Positions 35,340 through 45,394 of a DNA stretch of 64,000 nucleotides are shown in pieces. A model generated the notes under the pieces. The model saw nothing but the letters and a program-made list of their open reading frames with translations. It had not been told where the DNA came from and ran no database searches. Location of the stretch: the NCBI RefSeq assembly GCF_005116445.1, contig NZ_SWBQ01000004.1, positions 248,001 through 312,000 on the forward strand. The letters are read 5' to 3'. The translations under genes were made by a program, and so were the position numbers. Origin of the DNA: Pedobacter frigoris. Its GTDB lineage: Bacteria > Bacteroidota > Bacteroidia > Sphingobacteriales > Sphingobacteriaceae. Every line of letters begins with the position of its first letter. The stretch's first letter is position 1.

Positions 35340-38067
35340 GTGTGTGTGCTCCTTCCGTTTCTGTGATCCCTTTAGAGTAGTCGCCAACAGTTTCACAGTG
35401 GTATAGTTTAGGTGTTTCTGCTTGTGGTCGTTGTGTTTTTCCGCCTTTGTTTTTACTGTCTAACATCTTTTTAATCAATCGTGCACGTTCTGTATTTTGT
35501 GCCTGTCTAACCTGTGCATCACGGTTGATGTCCCAATAAGGTATGCCGTCAACAAAAGTTTGCTCCGCTTTGGCATAGATAGAGAGAGGGTGGTCTGACC
35601 ATACTACCACATCAGCGTCCTTTCCTGGTTTAAGGCTGCCGACTTTATCATCTATGTGCAGCATTTTGGCAGGGTTAAGGGTCACAAATTTCAAAGCATC
35701 TTCTTCCGGTACACCACCATATAAGACGGCTTTTCCGGCTTCCTGATTTAATCTGCGTGCCATCTCCGCGTCATCGGAGTTAAATGCCGTGGTGATTCCG
35801 ATATTGTGCATGATCTTTCCGTTATATGGAATGGCTTCAGCTACTTCTATTTTATATGCCCACCAGTCGGAGAAGGTTGAAGCATTGATGCCCCTTGCCT
35901 TCATTTTGTCGGCTACTTTATAGCCCTCTAAGATATGCGTGAAAGTATTGATCTTAAATCCGAGGCTGTCCGCAACATGCATTAGCATATTAATTTCAGA
36001 TTGTACATATGAATGGCAGGTAATGAACCTTTTATTCTCCAGGATTTCAACAATGGCATCCAGCTCCAGGTCACGGCGCACCATATTTCCTTTTTTAGAA
36101 AGGGCGGCCTTATATTCTTTTGCTCGTGTAAATTCATCAATGAAAGCTTGTTCTACACCCATTCTGGTTACAGGAAATCTTGCTCCTGTACCAAAATTAC
36201 TTTGCTTTACGTTCTCTCCCAATGCAAATTTGATAAAGGTATCGCCACCCGCTAATTTCATTTCTTCAGGCAATTTTCCCCAGCGTAATTTGATCATCTG
36301 TGCCTGTCCGCCTACAGGATTGGCAGATCCATGAAGGATTTGCGAAGTGGTTACGCCACCAGCCAGTTGCCTGTAGATATTTACATCTTCAGAGTTGATG
36401 ATATCGGCGATACGTACCTCTGCGGAAGAAGACTGTGCGCCTTCATTGATCCCGCCGGTTCCTGCAATGTGGGAATGTTCGTCTATCAATCCGGCAGTAA
36501 TGTGTTTGCCGGTCGCATCAATTGTCTTTGCATTTCCAGCATTCAGATTTTTACCTACAGCCTTAATCTTTCCATTCTCCAGCAGTACATCGGCATTTTG
36601 TAAAATGCCATCTTTTTCGTTGGTCCATACGGTACCGTTCTTCAGCAAAACAGTTTCTTGTTTTAGCATTGAGGCATTGCCAAAAGCAGTGAAAGGATAA
36701 ATTAATGAGCCTTTTACAGGACTTTCCTTTATCGCATCTGCTTTTTTAGCCAGTACCTTATTTACGCTGTCCTTTTGTTCTTTGGTGTTGTTTTTATTTG
36801 CGATGAAGCGTTTGCCCTGTACCCAGTTCTCTTCAATAATGGTGTTTTTTTTGAACAGACTGTCGGATGTAATGATAAAATTGGCAAGTTTTCCTTTCTC
36901 CAATGTTCCTACTTTATCGGAGATCCCTAGCATGGCTGCTGGAATTTCTGTCACCGATAAGAAAGCCTGTTTTTCAGAAAGGCCGTTGTCGATTGCAATC
37001 CGAATGTTAGTCCAGAAGTCTTTTGGGCTATCAAGTCCAAATGTGGTAAGTGCAAATCTGATCCCAGCTTTTTCCAGTGCAGCAGCATTGCTGGGCGACA
37101 TTTCCCATGCTTTCATTTGTGCAAGGGTTACATTTCTTGCTTCTACGCTATCTTCTACATCATAGGCCTTTACAAAGTTTAATGGGATGATCAGGCTTGC
37201 TCCGGTTGCCTTAACGGCTTCTACTCTCTGGTATTCATCGCCATTTGATTTGATGATATACTGTTTGCCAAACTCTTTTCCTATTTTATCAACTCTCAGG
37301 ATGTTTAACCAGCCGTCTGCTTCAAAGATTTGCGGCAGGCTTTGCTGTTTGTTAAATTCTTCCAGTGAAATATTATACTCCTCTTTTTGTTTACCATACC
37401 ATTGTGCGTCGTAATAAGTCTGGCGCAGCAATGCGATCGAGCCCATCAACGAGGTTGGGTAATCATTTTGAGAAGTCCCTTTATTAAAAGAGTAGTTGGC
37501 GGCGGATAGGGGGTTTAACATGGTGTTGTTTTCACGTTCATCGCTCAATGTTACGGCTGTTGACGTTCCCCTTGCTATACCATCACGATTGATGGCATTT
37601 ACACTTCCAAAACCTGCTTTTCTTAAGTCGTCTGCACGCTTACTGTCGGCTGTAAATAGTGTATTGGACATGGTTTCTGGTCTTATGGCTTCATTCCAGC
37701 CATATGCCCCCTTTTTAGTCGATGTAAATATCGACTGTCTGGCTCCCGCAATTGCACGCGTTGCTTCCGGCAATCCATAAGAAGTGAAAGGGTCAATAAG
37801 TGAAGGGTAAATGAACTTCCCTTTTAAGTCTACAGTTACATAGCCTTTGGGGATGGTAATTCCGCTCTCTATTGCCTGAATTGTCTGACCTTTAACAAGC
37901 AATGTGCCTTTTACAGCCGGCTGATTGGCGTTCATTATGATATTGGCATTGGTAAAGGCAAATTGTCCTTGTCGAATGTCATATGAGCCATTGACCGGAT
38001 AAGTCTGTTGCGCGAATGACAACATCGCCGAAAAAAACAGCAATAAGCTGAGTAATATTTTCTTCAT
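35332..38067 (-). CDS. exported two-domain amidohydrolase
   Basis: 911 aa with signal peptide (MKKILLSLLLFFSAMLSFAQ). The N-terminal half (to about 430) is an amidohydrolase-like domain with no HxH (KFIYPSLIDPFTSYGL). The C-terminal half is a complete-looking amidohydrolase with the metal motif in GLIDEHSHIAG, later His in TCHSYV and FTHILEG, and Asp in FNSDDAEMARR. Substrate unknown; such proteins are often called imidazolonepropionase-like. It is the first gene of a two-gene unit whose second product resembles its degenerate half. Confidence 0.88.
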   Translation of the reverse strand: MKKILLSLLLFFSAMLSFAQQTYPVNGSYDIRQGQFAFTNANIIMNANQPAVKGTLLVKGQTIQAIESGITIPKGYVTVDLKGKFIYPSLIDPFTSYGLPEATRAIAGARQSIFTSTKKGAYGWNEAIRPETMSNTLFTADSKRADDLRKAGFGSVNAINRDGIARGTSTAVTLSDERENNTMLNPLSAANYSFNKGTSQNDYPTSLMGSIALLRQTYYDAQWYGKQKEEYNISLEEFNKQQSLPQIFEADGWLNILRVDKIGKEFGKQYIIKSNGDEYQRVEAVKATGASLIIPLNFVKAYDVEDSVEARNVTLAQMKAWEMSPSNAAALEKAGIRFALTTFGLDSPKDFWTNIRIAIDNGLSEKQAFLSVTEIPAAMLGISDKVGTLEKGKLANFIITSDSLFKKNTIIEENWVQGKRFIANKNNTKEQKDSVNKVLAKKADAIKESPVKGSLIYPFTAFGNASMLKQETVLLKNGTVWTNEKDGILQNADVLLENGKIKAVGKNLNAGNAKTIDATGKHITAGLIDEHSHIAGTGGINEGAQSSSAEVRIADIINSEDVNIYRQLAGGVTTSQILHGSANPVGGQAQMIKLRWGKLPEEMKLAGGDTFIKFALGENVKQSNFGTGARFPVTRMGVEQAFIDEFTRAKEYKAALSKKGNMVRRDLELDAIVEILENKRFITCHSYVQSEINMLMHVADSLGFKINTFTHILEGYKVADKMKARGINASTFSDWWAYKIEVAEAIPYNGKIMHNIGITTAFNSDDAEMARRLNQEAGKAVLYGGVPEEDALKFVTLNPAKMLHIDDKVGSLKPGKDADVVVWSDHPLSIYAKAEQTFVDGIPYWDINRDAQVRQAQNTERARLIKKMLDSKNKGGKTQRPQAETPKLYHCETVGDYSKGITETEGAHTHE

Positions 38068-38164
38068 AATTTTAAGTAAGTCTCTAATTTATTAAAAAGT
38101 CAGTATTATTTATTGATATATTTAATCCATAACTCAACCGGGGATCAACCTCCGCTCTTACTTT

Positions 38165-40940
38165 ATGAAAAAGATAGTCTTAGTTCTGTTTTTTTTGCGT
38201 ATTTATAGCAGGTTTCGCTTTTGCACAAGGGATTTCTACCCAGCAAGGTATTCAAAAAATTACAGAAGCCATAAATTCGAGAAATGATAGTCTGTCAATC
38301 GAAAAGCTCTATATCCAAACTGATAAATCTAATTATGCCGCCGGAGATACTTTGTGGTTCAAGGCATACCTGCTTAAAGCATCTCTTTTAAATTATTCAG
38401 ATCGTAGCGGGTTATTATACATAGAGATCAGAAGTGATAGTACGGATTATTTACAGCGAATTATGGTTCCGGTTTTCAATGGGATATCCTATGGATCTCT
38501 TGTGTTGAACGAAGATCTTCCGAGGGGCAACTATACTTTGAGGGGATATACCAGCTGGATGTTGAATTTTGGAGAAAACTACCAGTTTGAAAAAGAGCTG
38601 TATGTAAGCAATGGACCGGATACAGAATGGCTGATAGGATATCATGCTAAAGTTAAACAAGAATCAGGGAAGGATAATGTTCGCTTGAACTTAAGGATAA
38701 ATGAGTTTGATAAAGCTCCCGTAGGCTTAAGAGAAATGCAGGTAAGTATTACCAATGGAAAGAAAACTTGGTTCAAAAGCAAAACAGAAACTTCTTTAGA
38801 AGGTAATCTTGAACTTAGTTTTGATATACCCGATAAAATTCCGCCGAAAGAATTGGCCCTGACCATCCAGGATCTGCGCAAGAGCCAGGGGCTAAGAAGT
38901 GTAAAGGTTCCCCTGACACTTAACAGGCCGCAATATATAGACCTGCAGTTTATGCCCGAAGGCGGAGTTCTGGTTGCCAACCGATCATCGAAAATTGCTT
39001 TCAAAGCTTTAAATGAAGATGGATATGGTGTAAATGTCAGGGGCAAGATATACAACAGTAAGCAGGAAGAAGTAGGGGTTTTTGCTTCGTCACATAAAGG
39101 GATGGGGGCTTTCAACTTGAATCCTAAGGCAGGTGAAACCTATTCTGCAAAACTTGAGTTTGCGGATGGCAGCTATAAAACTTACCCCTTTCCGATGGTT
39201 ATGCCAAGTGGTATCGCATTGAGTGTCGACAATCTTTTTGACCGCGATTCCTGTGAGCTCACTTTAAGCCCGTCTGAAGACCTGAAAGTAGGAGGAAAGG
39301 AATATTATATTATGGGATTATCCGGAAGTATGGTTTGCTGGGCTGCGACAATCAATTTTAAAAAGGGACAAATAAAGACCCGGTTGAACAAAGCTATTTT
39401 TCCTGATGGAATTGTGCGTTTCGTACTTGCCGATCAAAATATAAAGCCGTTGGCTGAACGGATGGTTTATAACCATGTGAATGGTAACCTGAACATTGAT
39501 GTTCAAGCTGACAAATCAGCGTATGTACAGAGGGACAGTATCTCGCTAAAAATTAAAGCGACGGACAAGAATGGCAATCCTGCCTCGGGAAGTTTTTCGA
39601 TCGCTATAACCGATGACGCACAGGTTAAAAAAGACAGTATCGCTGATGACAATATCCTAAGCCGGATGTTTTTATCTTCAGTGCTGAAAGGACATGTTGA
39701 AGATCCAGGGTATTATTACAACGGGGCGATAAATGAAGAAAAGTGGAGAAATATGGAATACTTGCTGCTTACACAAGGCTGGGTGGGGTACGATTGGCAA
39801 GAAACTTTAAAGCCGATAAAACCGATGATCTATGCGTCGGAACAGGAATTTCTTGTAAAAGGGAAGGTGACAAATGCCTTCAATAAGCCGGTGGCTAAAT
39901 CAGGCATAACACTGCTGTCTAAAAAGCCTTTGCTTATCATGGATACATTGACGAATGATAAAGGGGACTTTGAGTTCAAAGGGCTTTTTCCTGTTGATAC
40001 TGCGGCATTCTTCATCAGCGCAAGAAATAAAAATGGCAAGAAATTCAATGTTGGGATTGACATGTATGAATTCAAACCCCCGGCGTTTCCTTCGGTCGCC
40101 AGCAGGACTAAACCCTGGTTTGTTAATATAGATACGTTGAGCTATGCCGCCCTAAATCAGCAGCTTTCTTTACAAAAAACCTACCGTACCGTTACTGGTA
40201 AAAATATGCTTAAGGAAGTTAAAATCATAGCAAAGAAACTGGTAAAAGGTTCAAAAAATCTGAATGGACCTGGAGGAGCCGATTTGATTATAGATGAAGC
40301 GGACATATTGAAGGCGGGTAAGGTGACATTAGGAGATCTCTTAACTAAAAGGGTGAAGGGTTTTCATCAAACAATAAGCCGTTTCGGACAACCTGTTTAT
40401 AAAGTCAACGGGGAGGCTGTATACCTCATCATGGACGGAATGGATACAAAATTCTTTTTAACCGAAGGCACAGCTTACGGTGAATATTTAAAGCAGTTGT
40501 TTGAGTATTATGATGCAGATGAAATTAAAGGCATAGAGGTCATGATCAAAGGGAAAAATATCATGAGTTATGGCTCAAGATTTTTAAATCCGATGGCAGA
40601 AAAGCCATGGGATTTCGTGTTTATTGAAGTGACCACCAGGGCAGGGAATGGACCTCTCTTAAAAAAGGCTATTGGAAATTATGTATACAAGCCAATTCCG
40701 TTTACCATTCCAAGAAAGTTTTATGCACCGAGATACTTGCCTGAAACTATTGCCGATATGTCTGATATCCGTGCTACTGTGCATTGGGAGCCTGATGTAG
40801 TTACTGATAAAGATGGCAATGCTACGGTTAAATTCTTTGCCGCCGATAATCCTGGCAATTATACTTTTGTAATTGAAGGGGCTGATTTACAAGGTTCTTT
40901 AGGGTCGAAAACGAACAAGATCGTTATAAAGAAAAGATAG
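38165..40940 (+). CDS. MG2/TonB-plug-domain surface protein, paralogue 1, N-terminal frameshift
   Basis: The ATG at 38165 starts a signal peptide (MKKIVLVLFF), but the frame shifts within a run of eight T at 38189-38196. With seven T the protein would read on as CVFIAGFAFAQG and continue unbroken to 40940. The open frame after the shift gives about 860 aa from an internal TTG (38352), not a credible start. Domains: MG2-like N-terminus (YIQTDKSNYAAGDTLWFKAYLL), carboxypeptidase-regulatory-like middle (LVKGKVTNAFNKPVAKSG), TonB-plug-like segment (GGADLIIDEADILKAGKVTLGDLL) and an A2M-like C-terminus (VHWEPDVVTDKDGNATVKFF). Either broken, phase-variable or a sequencing error. Confidence 0.75.
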
Positions 40941-41000
40941 GTGTTTTCTATTGCCAGATCTATTCAATAGCTTATTTTTGAGCAAATTTTAGCTCTTATC

Positions 41001-43790
41001 ATGAAAAAAATAATACTTGTCATTTTTTTTAATGTTTTTACAGTAAGCATTATTATCGGACAAGATATTCCTGTACAACAGGATATTAAAAACATTGCTG
41101 GGATTTTGAATGCGGAAAGTGACAGCTTGTCGATTGAACAACTTTATATCCACACCGACAAATCTAATTATGCTGCGGGTGATACACTATGGTTTAAGGC
41201 CTATCTACTCAAAGCTTCGGTTTTGAGTTATGCAGACAGGAGCGGCCTATTATACATAGAAATCCGTAGCGATAGTAGTAATTATCTTCAACGCATTATG
41301 GTTCCTGTATTCAAAGGGATATCTTATGGATCTCTTGTCTTGAACGAAGACCTTCCCAAGGGCAATTATACTTTGAGGGGATACACCAGCTGGATGTTGA
41401 ATTTTGGAGAAAACTATCAGTTTAAAAAAGAGCTGTATGTCAGCAATGGGCCGGATACGGAATGGCTGATAGGATATCATGCTGAAGTTAAACAAGAATC
41501 AGGTAAGGACAATGTTCACTTGAACTTAAGAATTAACGAGTTTGATAAAGCTCCCGTGGGTTTAAGGGAAATGCAGGTTAGTATTACCAATGGAAAGAAA
41601 ACCTGGTTCAAAAGTAAAACAGAAACTTCACTGGAAGGCAACCTTGACCTTAATTTTGATATCCCCGACAAGATTTTGCCGAAGGAATTAGCCCTGACTA
41701 TCCAGGACTTACGTAAAAGCCAGGGGCCACGAAGTGTCAAGGTTCCCCTGACACTTAACAGGCCGGAATATATAGACCTTCAGTTTATGCCGGAAGGAGG
41801 AGTATTAGTTGCCAATCAATCTTCAAAAATTGCTTTTAAAGCTTTAAATGAAGATGGACGTGGTGTGAACGTCAGGGGCAAAATCTATAACAGTAAGCAG
41901 GAGGAGGTAGCGGTTTTTATTTCCTCACATAAAGGCATGGGAGCTTTCAATTTAAGACCCAGTGCAAATGAAGTGTATTCGGCAAAACTCGAACTTCCGG
42001 ACGGTAGTTACAAAACGTATCTTTTCCCTCCTGTTGTGCAAAGCGGCATCTCATTCAGCATCAATAATTTTTTTGACCGTGACTCCTGCGAGTTGATCCT
42101 AAGTCCCTCTGAGGATTTGAAAGTTGGCGGAAAGGAATATTATATCATGGGATTATCTGGAAGTATGGTTTTCTGGGCGGCCTCTGTTAATTTTAAAAGT
42201 GGAGAGATAAAGGTCCGGTTGAGCAAAACCATTTTTCCCGACGGAATTGTGCGCTTTGTGTTTATAGATCATCATATTAAGCCGTTGGCTGAACGGATGA
42301 TTTATAACCATGTGAATGGTAACCTTCATATCAGTGTTGAAACTGATAAACCAATGTATGCACAGAGGGACAGTATTTCGCTAAAGATTAAGGTGGTGGA
42401 CAAGAATGGCACTCCTGTTTCCGGAAGTTTTTCGCTTGCCATAACCGACGACGGACAGGTTAAAAAAGACAGTATCGTTGATGATAACATTCTAAGTCGG
42501 ATGCTTTTATCTTCAGCTTTGAAAGGATATGTTGAAGATCCAGGGTATTATTACAACGGAGCGATAAATGAAGAAAAGTGGAGAAACATGGAATATTTGT
42601 TACTTACACAAGGCTGGGTAGGATACGACTGGCAGGAAGCATTGAAGCCGCTAAAGCCGATGACATACATGTCAGAACAGGAATTTCTTGTAAAAGGGAA
42701 GGTCACAAACGCTTTTAATAAGCCCGTTGCTAAGTCAAGCATTACATTGCTGTCTAAAAAGCCCTTGATGATCTTGGATACATTGACGAATGACAAAGGC
42801 GACTTTGAGTTTAAAGGAATTTTTCCTGTCGATACGGCTTCCTTTTTTATCAGTGCAAGAAATAAAAATGGCAAGAAATTCAATATTGGTATTGATATGT
42901 ATGAGTTTAAGCCCCCTGTGTTTCCTTCAGTCATGAACCGGGCTAAACCGTGGTTTGTGAATATAGATACATTGAGTTATGCCGCTCTCAATCGGCAGCT
43001 TTCTTTACAAAAGACATACCGTACGGTTACGGGTAAGAATATGCTTAAAGAAGTTAAAATCACCGCAAAGAAACTGGTGAAAAACTCAAAAAACCTCAAT
43101 GGACCGGGCGGGGCAGATCTGATTATAGATGAAGAAGAAATACTGAAAGCAGGCAAGGTAACGTTAGGAGATCTTTTATCGAAAAAATTAAAGGGCTTTC
43201 ACCAATCGATAGATATGGAGGCGAAACCTATTTACAGAGTTCAGAGTGAAGCGGTATACCTCATCATTGATGGCATGGATACAAAATTTTTTATACCGGA
43301 AGCAACTACGTATGGTGAATATTTAAAGCAGTTGTTCGAGTATTATGATGCGGATGAAGTAAAAGGCATAGAAGTTATGATCAAGGGAAAATACATGATG
43401 ACCTATGGCTCACATCTTCTTGATTTGTCTAAAGAAAGGGCTTGGGATTATGTCTATATCGAGGTTACGACTAGAAGTGGCAGAGGACCTCTTTCGAAAA
43501 AACCAGTTGGGAATTATGTGTATAAGCCAATCCCGTTTACCATCCCCAAAAAGTTCTATGCACCTAAATACCTTCCCGGAAGTATTGCTGATATGTCAGA
43601 TATCCGTTCTACTGTGCATTGGGAGCCTAATGTCTTTACTGACAAAGATGGAACAGCAACGGTTAAATTGTTTGCTGCCGATAATCCTGGTAGTTACACC
43701 TGTGTAATTGAAGGGGCTGATTTACGCGGTGCACTGGGGTTCAGAATGGATAAAATCATTATAAAAAAACAATCTATACCAGTCAAATAA
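41001..43790 (+). CDS. MG2/TonB-plug-domain surface protein, paralogue 2 (intact)
   Basis: 929 aa, full-length tandem copy of the preceding gene. Signal peptide at residues 1-20 (SIIIGQD). MG2-like beta-sandwich at about 45-140, further macroglobulin-like domains to about 520, a carboxypeptidase-regulatory-like module near 565-640, a plug-like segment near 690-800 and an A2M-like strand region at about 880-925. Most residues match paralogue 1 by eye. Such proteins have no barrel of their own and probably sit at the outer membrane or periplasm; partner and ligand are unknown. Confidence 0.87.
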   Translation: MKKIILVIFFNVFTVSIIIGQDIPVQQDIKNIAGILNAESDSLSIEQLYIHTDKSNYAAGDTLWFKAYLLKASVLSYADRSGLLYIEIRSDSSNYLQRIMVPVFKGISYGSLVLNEDLPKGNYTLRGYTSWMLNFGENYQFKKELYVSNGPDTEWLIGYHAEVKQESGKDNVHLNLRINEFDKAPVGLREMQVSITNGKKTWFKSKTETSLEGNLDLNFDIPDKILPKELALTIQDLRKSQGPRSVKVPLTLNRPEYIDLQFMPEGGVLVANQSSKIAFKALNEDGRGVNVRGKIYNSKQEEVAVFISSHKGMGAFNLRPSANEVYSAKLELPDGSYKTYLFPPVVQSGISFSINNFFDRDSCELILSPSEDLKVGGKEYYIMGLSGSMVFWAASVNFKSGEIKVRLSKTIFPDGIVRFVFIDHHIKPLAERMIYNHVNGNLHISVETDKPMYAQRDSISLKIKVVDKNGTPVSGSFSLAITDDGQVKKDSIVDDNILSRMLLSSALKGYVEDPGYYYNGAINEEKWRNMEYLLLTQGWVGYDWQEALKPLKPMTYMSEQEFLVKGKVTNAFNKPVAKSSITLLSKKPLMILDTLTNDKGDFEFKGIFPVDTASFFISARNKNGKKFNIGIDMYEFKPPVFPSVMNRAKPWFVNIDTLSYAALNRQLSLQKTYRTVTGKNMLKEVKITAKKLVKNSKNLNGPGGADLIIDEEEILKAGKVTLGDLLSKKLKGFHQSIDMEAKPIYRVQSEAVYLIIDGMDTKFFIPEATTYGEYLKQLFEYYDADEVKGIEVMIKGKYMMTYGSHLLDLSKERAWDYVYIEVTTRSGRGPLSKKPVGNYVYKPIPFTIPKKFYAPKYLPGSIADMSDIRSTVHWEPNVFTDKDGTATVKLFAADNPGSYTCVIEGADLRGALGFRMDKIIIKKQSIPVK

Positions 43791-45377
43791 CTACCAGCTG
43801 CTTCCTGCGCCACCACCTCCTGATGAACCTCCGCTACTGCTGGATGAACTGGAGCTTGAAGACGAACTACTGCTGCTGCTGGAAGAAGATGAAGAAGACG
43901 AACTGCTGCTCGGTGTAGAGATCTGTGGAATTACATATTCTTTATATTCTTCATGCCTGCAATTTGCGCAGATGTAGTATGTGCGCCCAAGTCCTTCACT
44001 CAACGTTGTTGCCCTGGATATGGTCTTGTTTCTTGAAAAAGCTACAGTAATGAAATGACATTTTGGGCATTCTGTCGCTTTAGATTTTAAATCCGGGTAG
44101 TTCAATATCAATTGCTGATCACAGGTCTTGCAAACCCATACATCGTAGTCTACAGAGCTGATCTCTTCTTCTTTAGCCTGACCGATTGAGAGGCTTTTAT
44201 TGTCCTTGTCCTCATCCAGTAGTACCATTGGAGTGTGGCAGTGTTCACAATCGATTCCTGTATACCTTAATTCCTCTAGCCGGGCTTCATGATTTTTCCA
44301 TAATGACTTTAAAAGAGGATAAGGGAAAAATCTGGTCATCCACTGTAAAGGAGAAAAAGCATTTCGCCATCCAAGGTATTGTTCATGCCTGGTTTTATTT
44401 TTCAAAGTATTCGAAAGATACCCTTTAAGCAGGAAGAAATAAAGGTGGATACAAACCAGTAAAAATAAATAAAGTGCCAGCAGCCACCAGAGATTGTACC
44501 ATAGGCCCGGATATTTCAGGTTAAAATACGCCGTCAGACCAACTGGTATGATAAACAATAAAAGAATCACCAATACTCTTGAAAGAGTGATTTTAGTAAC
44601 ACTTCTTCCTGTAGCTACAACAAAGGCAAAATAAATTGCAATAATTATAAGAGAAAGCCAATTGACCACAGGATAGCTTCTATTTTTTTCCGCGGATGCT
44701 AGTCCCTGAATCGCTTCTGGATTATAATTCTCTGAAGGAAGGTCTATTACATTCGGCGCAACGGCTGAGTCAGCTACCGCGGCTGAGTCATGTACTATTG
44801 CAGTTGCCGAATCGGCGGCCGGCATTGTTGCATTAGGAGCTGATGTTGCGAAAGTTTGGTCTGTTCCTCCTTTCAAATGTGCGATTACTGCATCAACTCC
44901 ATGCTTTACAGCATTATTGTAGTCATTTTCCCTGGCATAGGGAATCATGTGTTCTTGCTGGATTTTGTAACAAGTTACATCAGGCAGTATGCCCTCAAGA
45001 CCATAGCCGGTTTCAAATTCTATTCTCTTCTGGTCTTCGACTATCAAAATCAGGAGTCCATTATTGGTTTCCTTGCTGCCTATTTTCCAGGTGTTAAAAA
45101 GTTCATGGGCAATCTCCTTTGGTACCAGATCCCCTATGCTTTTTACGAAGACTACGTCAATATGTGCAAGTCCGGATTGGTCTAGCGGACTCAGTTTGCC
45201 ATTCAGTTCCGAGACTGTCTCCTCAGTAAGGACTTTGTCTGGATTGCTAACATAGCTTTCATTGAGGGTTTTTGGATTAGGGATATTTTGGAACAACTGG
45301 TCACGAGTAGGAGACTGTTTGCAGGTAATCAAAAATAGTGGAAACAGACAAAAAAGGAGAAGCGATGCTTTTTTCAT
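43791..45377 (-). CDS. TPM-domain lipoprotein with zinc-ribbon cysteines and poly-Ser/Gly tail
   Basis: 528 aa. Lipobox LITC at residues 14-17. The TPM (YgcG/Psb32-like) domain at about 35-180 includes LSPLDQSGLAHIDVVFVKS and FETGYGLEGILPDVTC. Two or more membrane helices lie near 235-310. A cytoplasmic-looking region has four CxxC pairs (CEHCHTP, CKTCDQQ, CPKCHF, CANCRHE), likely two zinc ribbons. The tail is a long Ser run ending GGSSGGGGAGSSW, typical of the family. The start is moved from 45389 to ATG 45377 for the lipoprotein signal. Function unknown. Confidence 0.85.
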   Translation of the reverse strand: MKKASLLLFCLFPLFLITCKQSPTRDQLFQNIPNPKTLNESYVSNPDKVLTEETVSELNGKLSPLDQSGLAHIDVVFVKSIGDLVPKEIAHELFNTWKIGSKETNNGLLILIVEDQKRIEFETGYGLEGILPDVTCYKIQQEHMIPYARENDYNNAVKHGVDAVIAHLKGGTDQTFATSAPNATMPAADSATAIVHDSAAVADSAVAPNVIDLPSENYNPEAIQGLASAEKNRSYPVVNWLSLIIIAIYFAFVVATGRSVTKITLSRVLVILLLFIIPVGLTAYFNLKYPGLWYNLWWLLALYLFLLVCIHLYFFLLKGYLSNTLKNKTRHEQYLGWRNAFSPLQWMTRFFPYPLLKSLWKNHEARLEELRYTGIDCEHCHTPMVLLDEDKDNKSLSIGQAKEEEISSVDYDVWVCKTCDQQLILNYPDLKSKATECPKCHFITVAFSRNKTISRATTLSEGLGRTYYICANCRHEEYKEYVIPQISTPSSSSSSSSSSSSSSSSSSSSSSSSSSGGSSGGGGAGSSW

Positions 45378-45394
45378 AGATAGATGCAAGTTAG

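Noticed and set aside
38352..38354. TTG at 38352 as the true start of the first MG2 paralogue
   Set aside because: It lies in the middle of the conserved MG2 segment (GDTLWFKAY) and would remove the signal peptide; the frameshifted start at 38165 explains the gene better.
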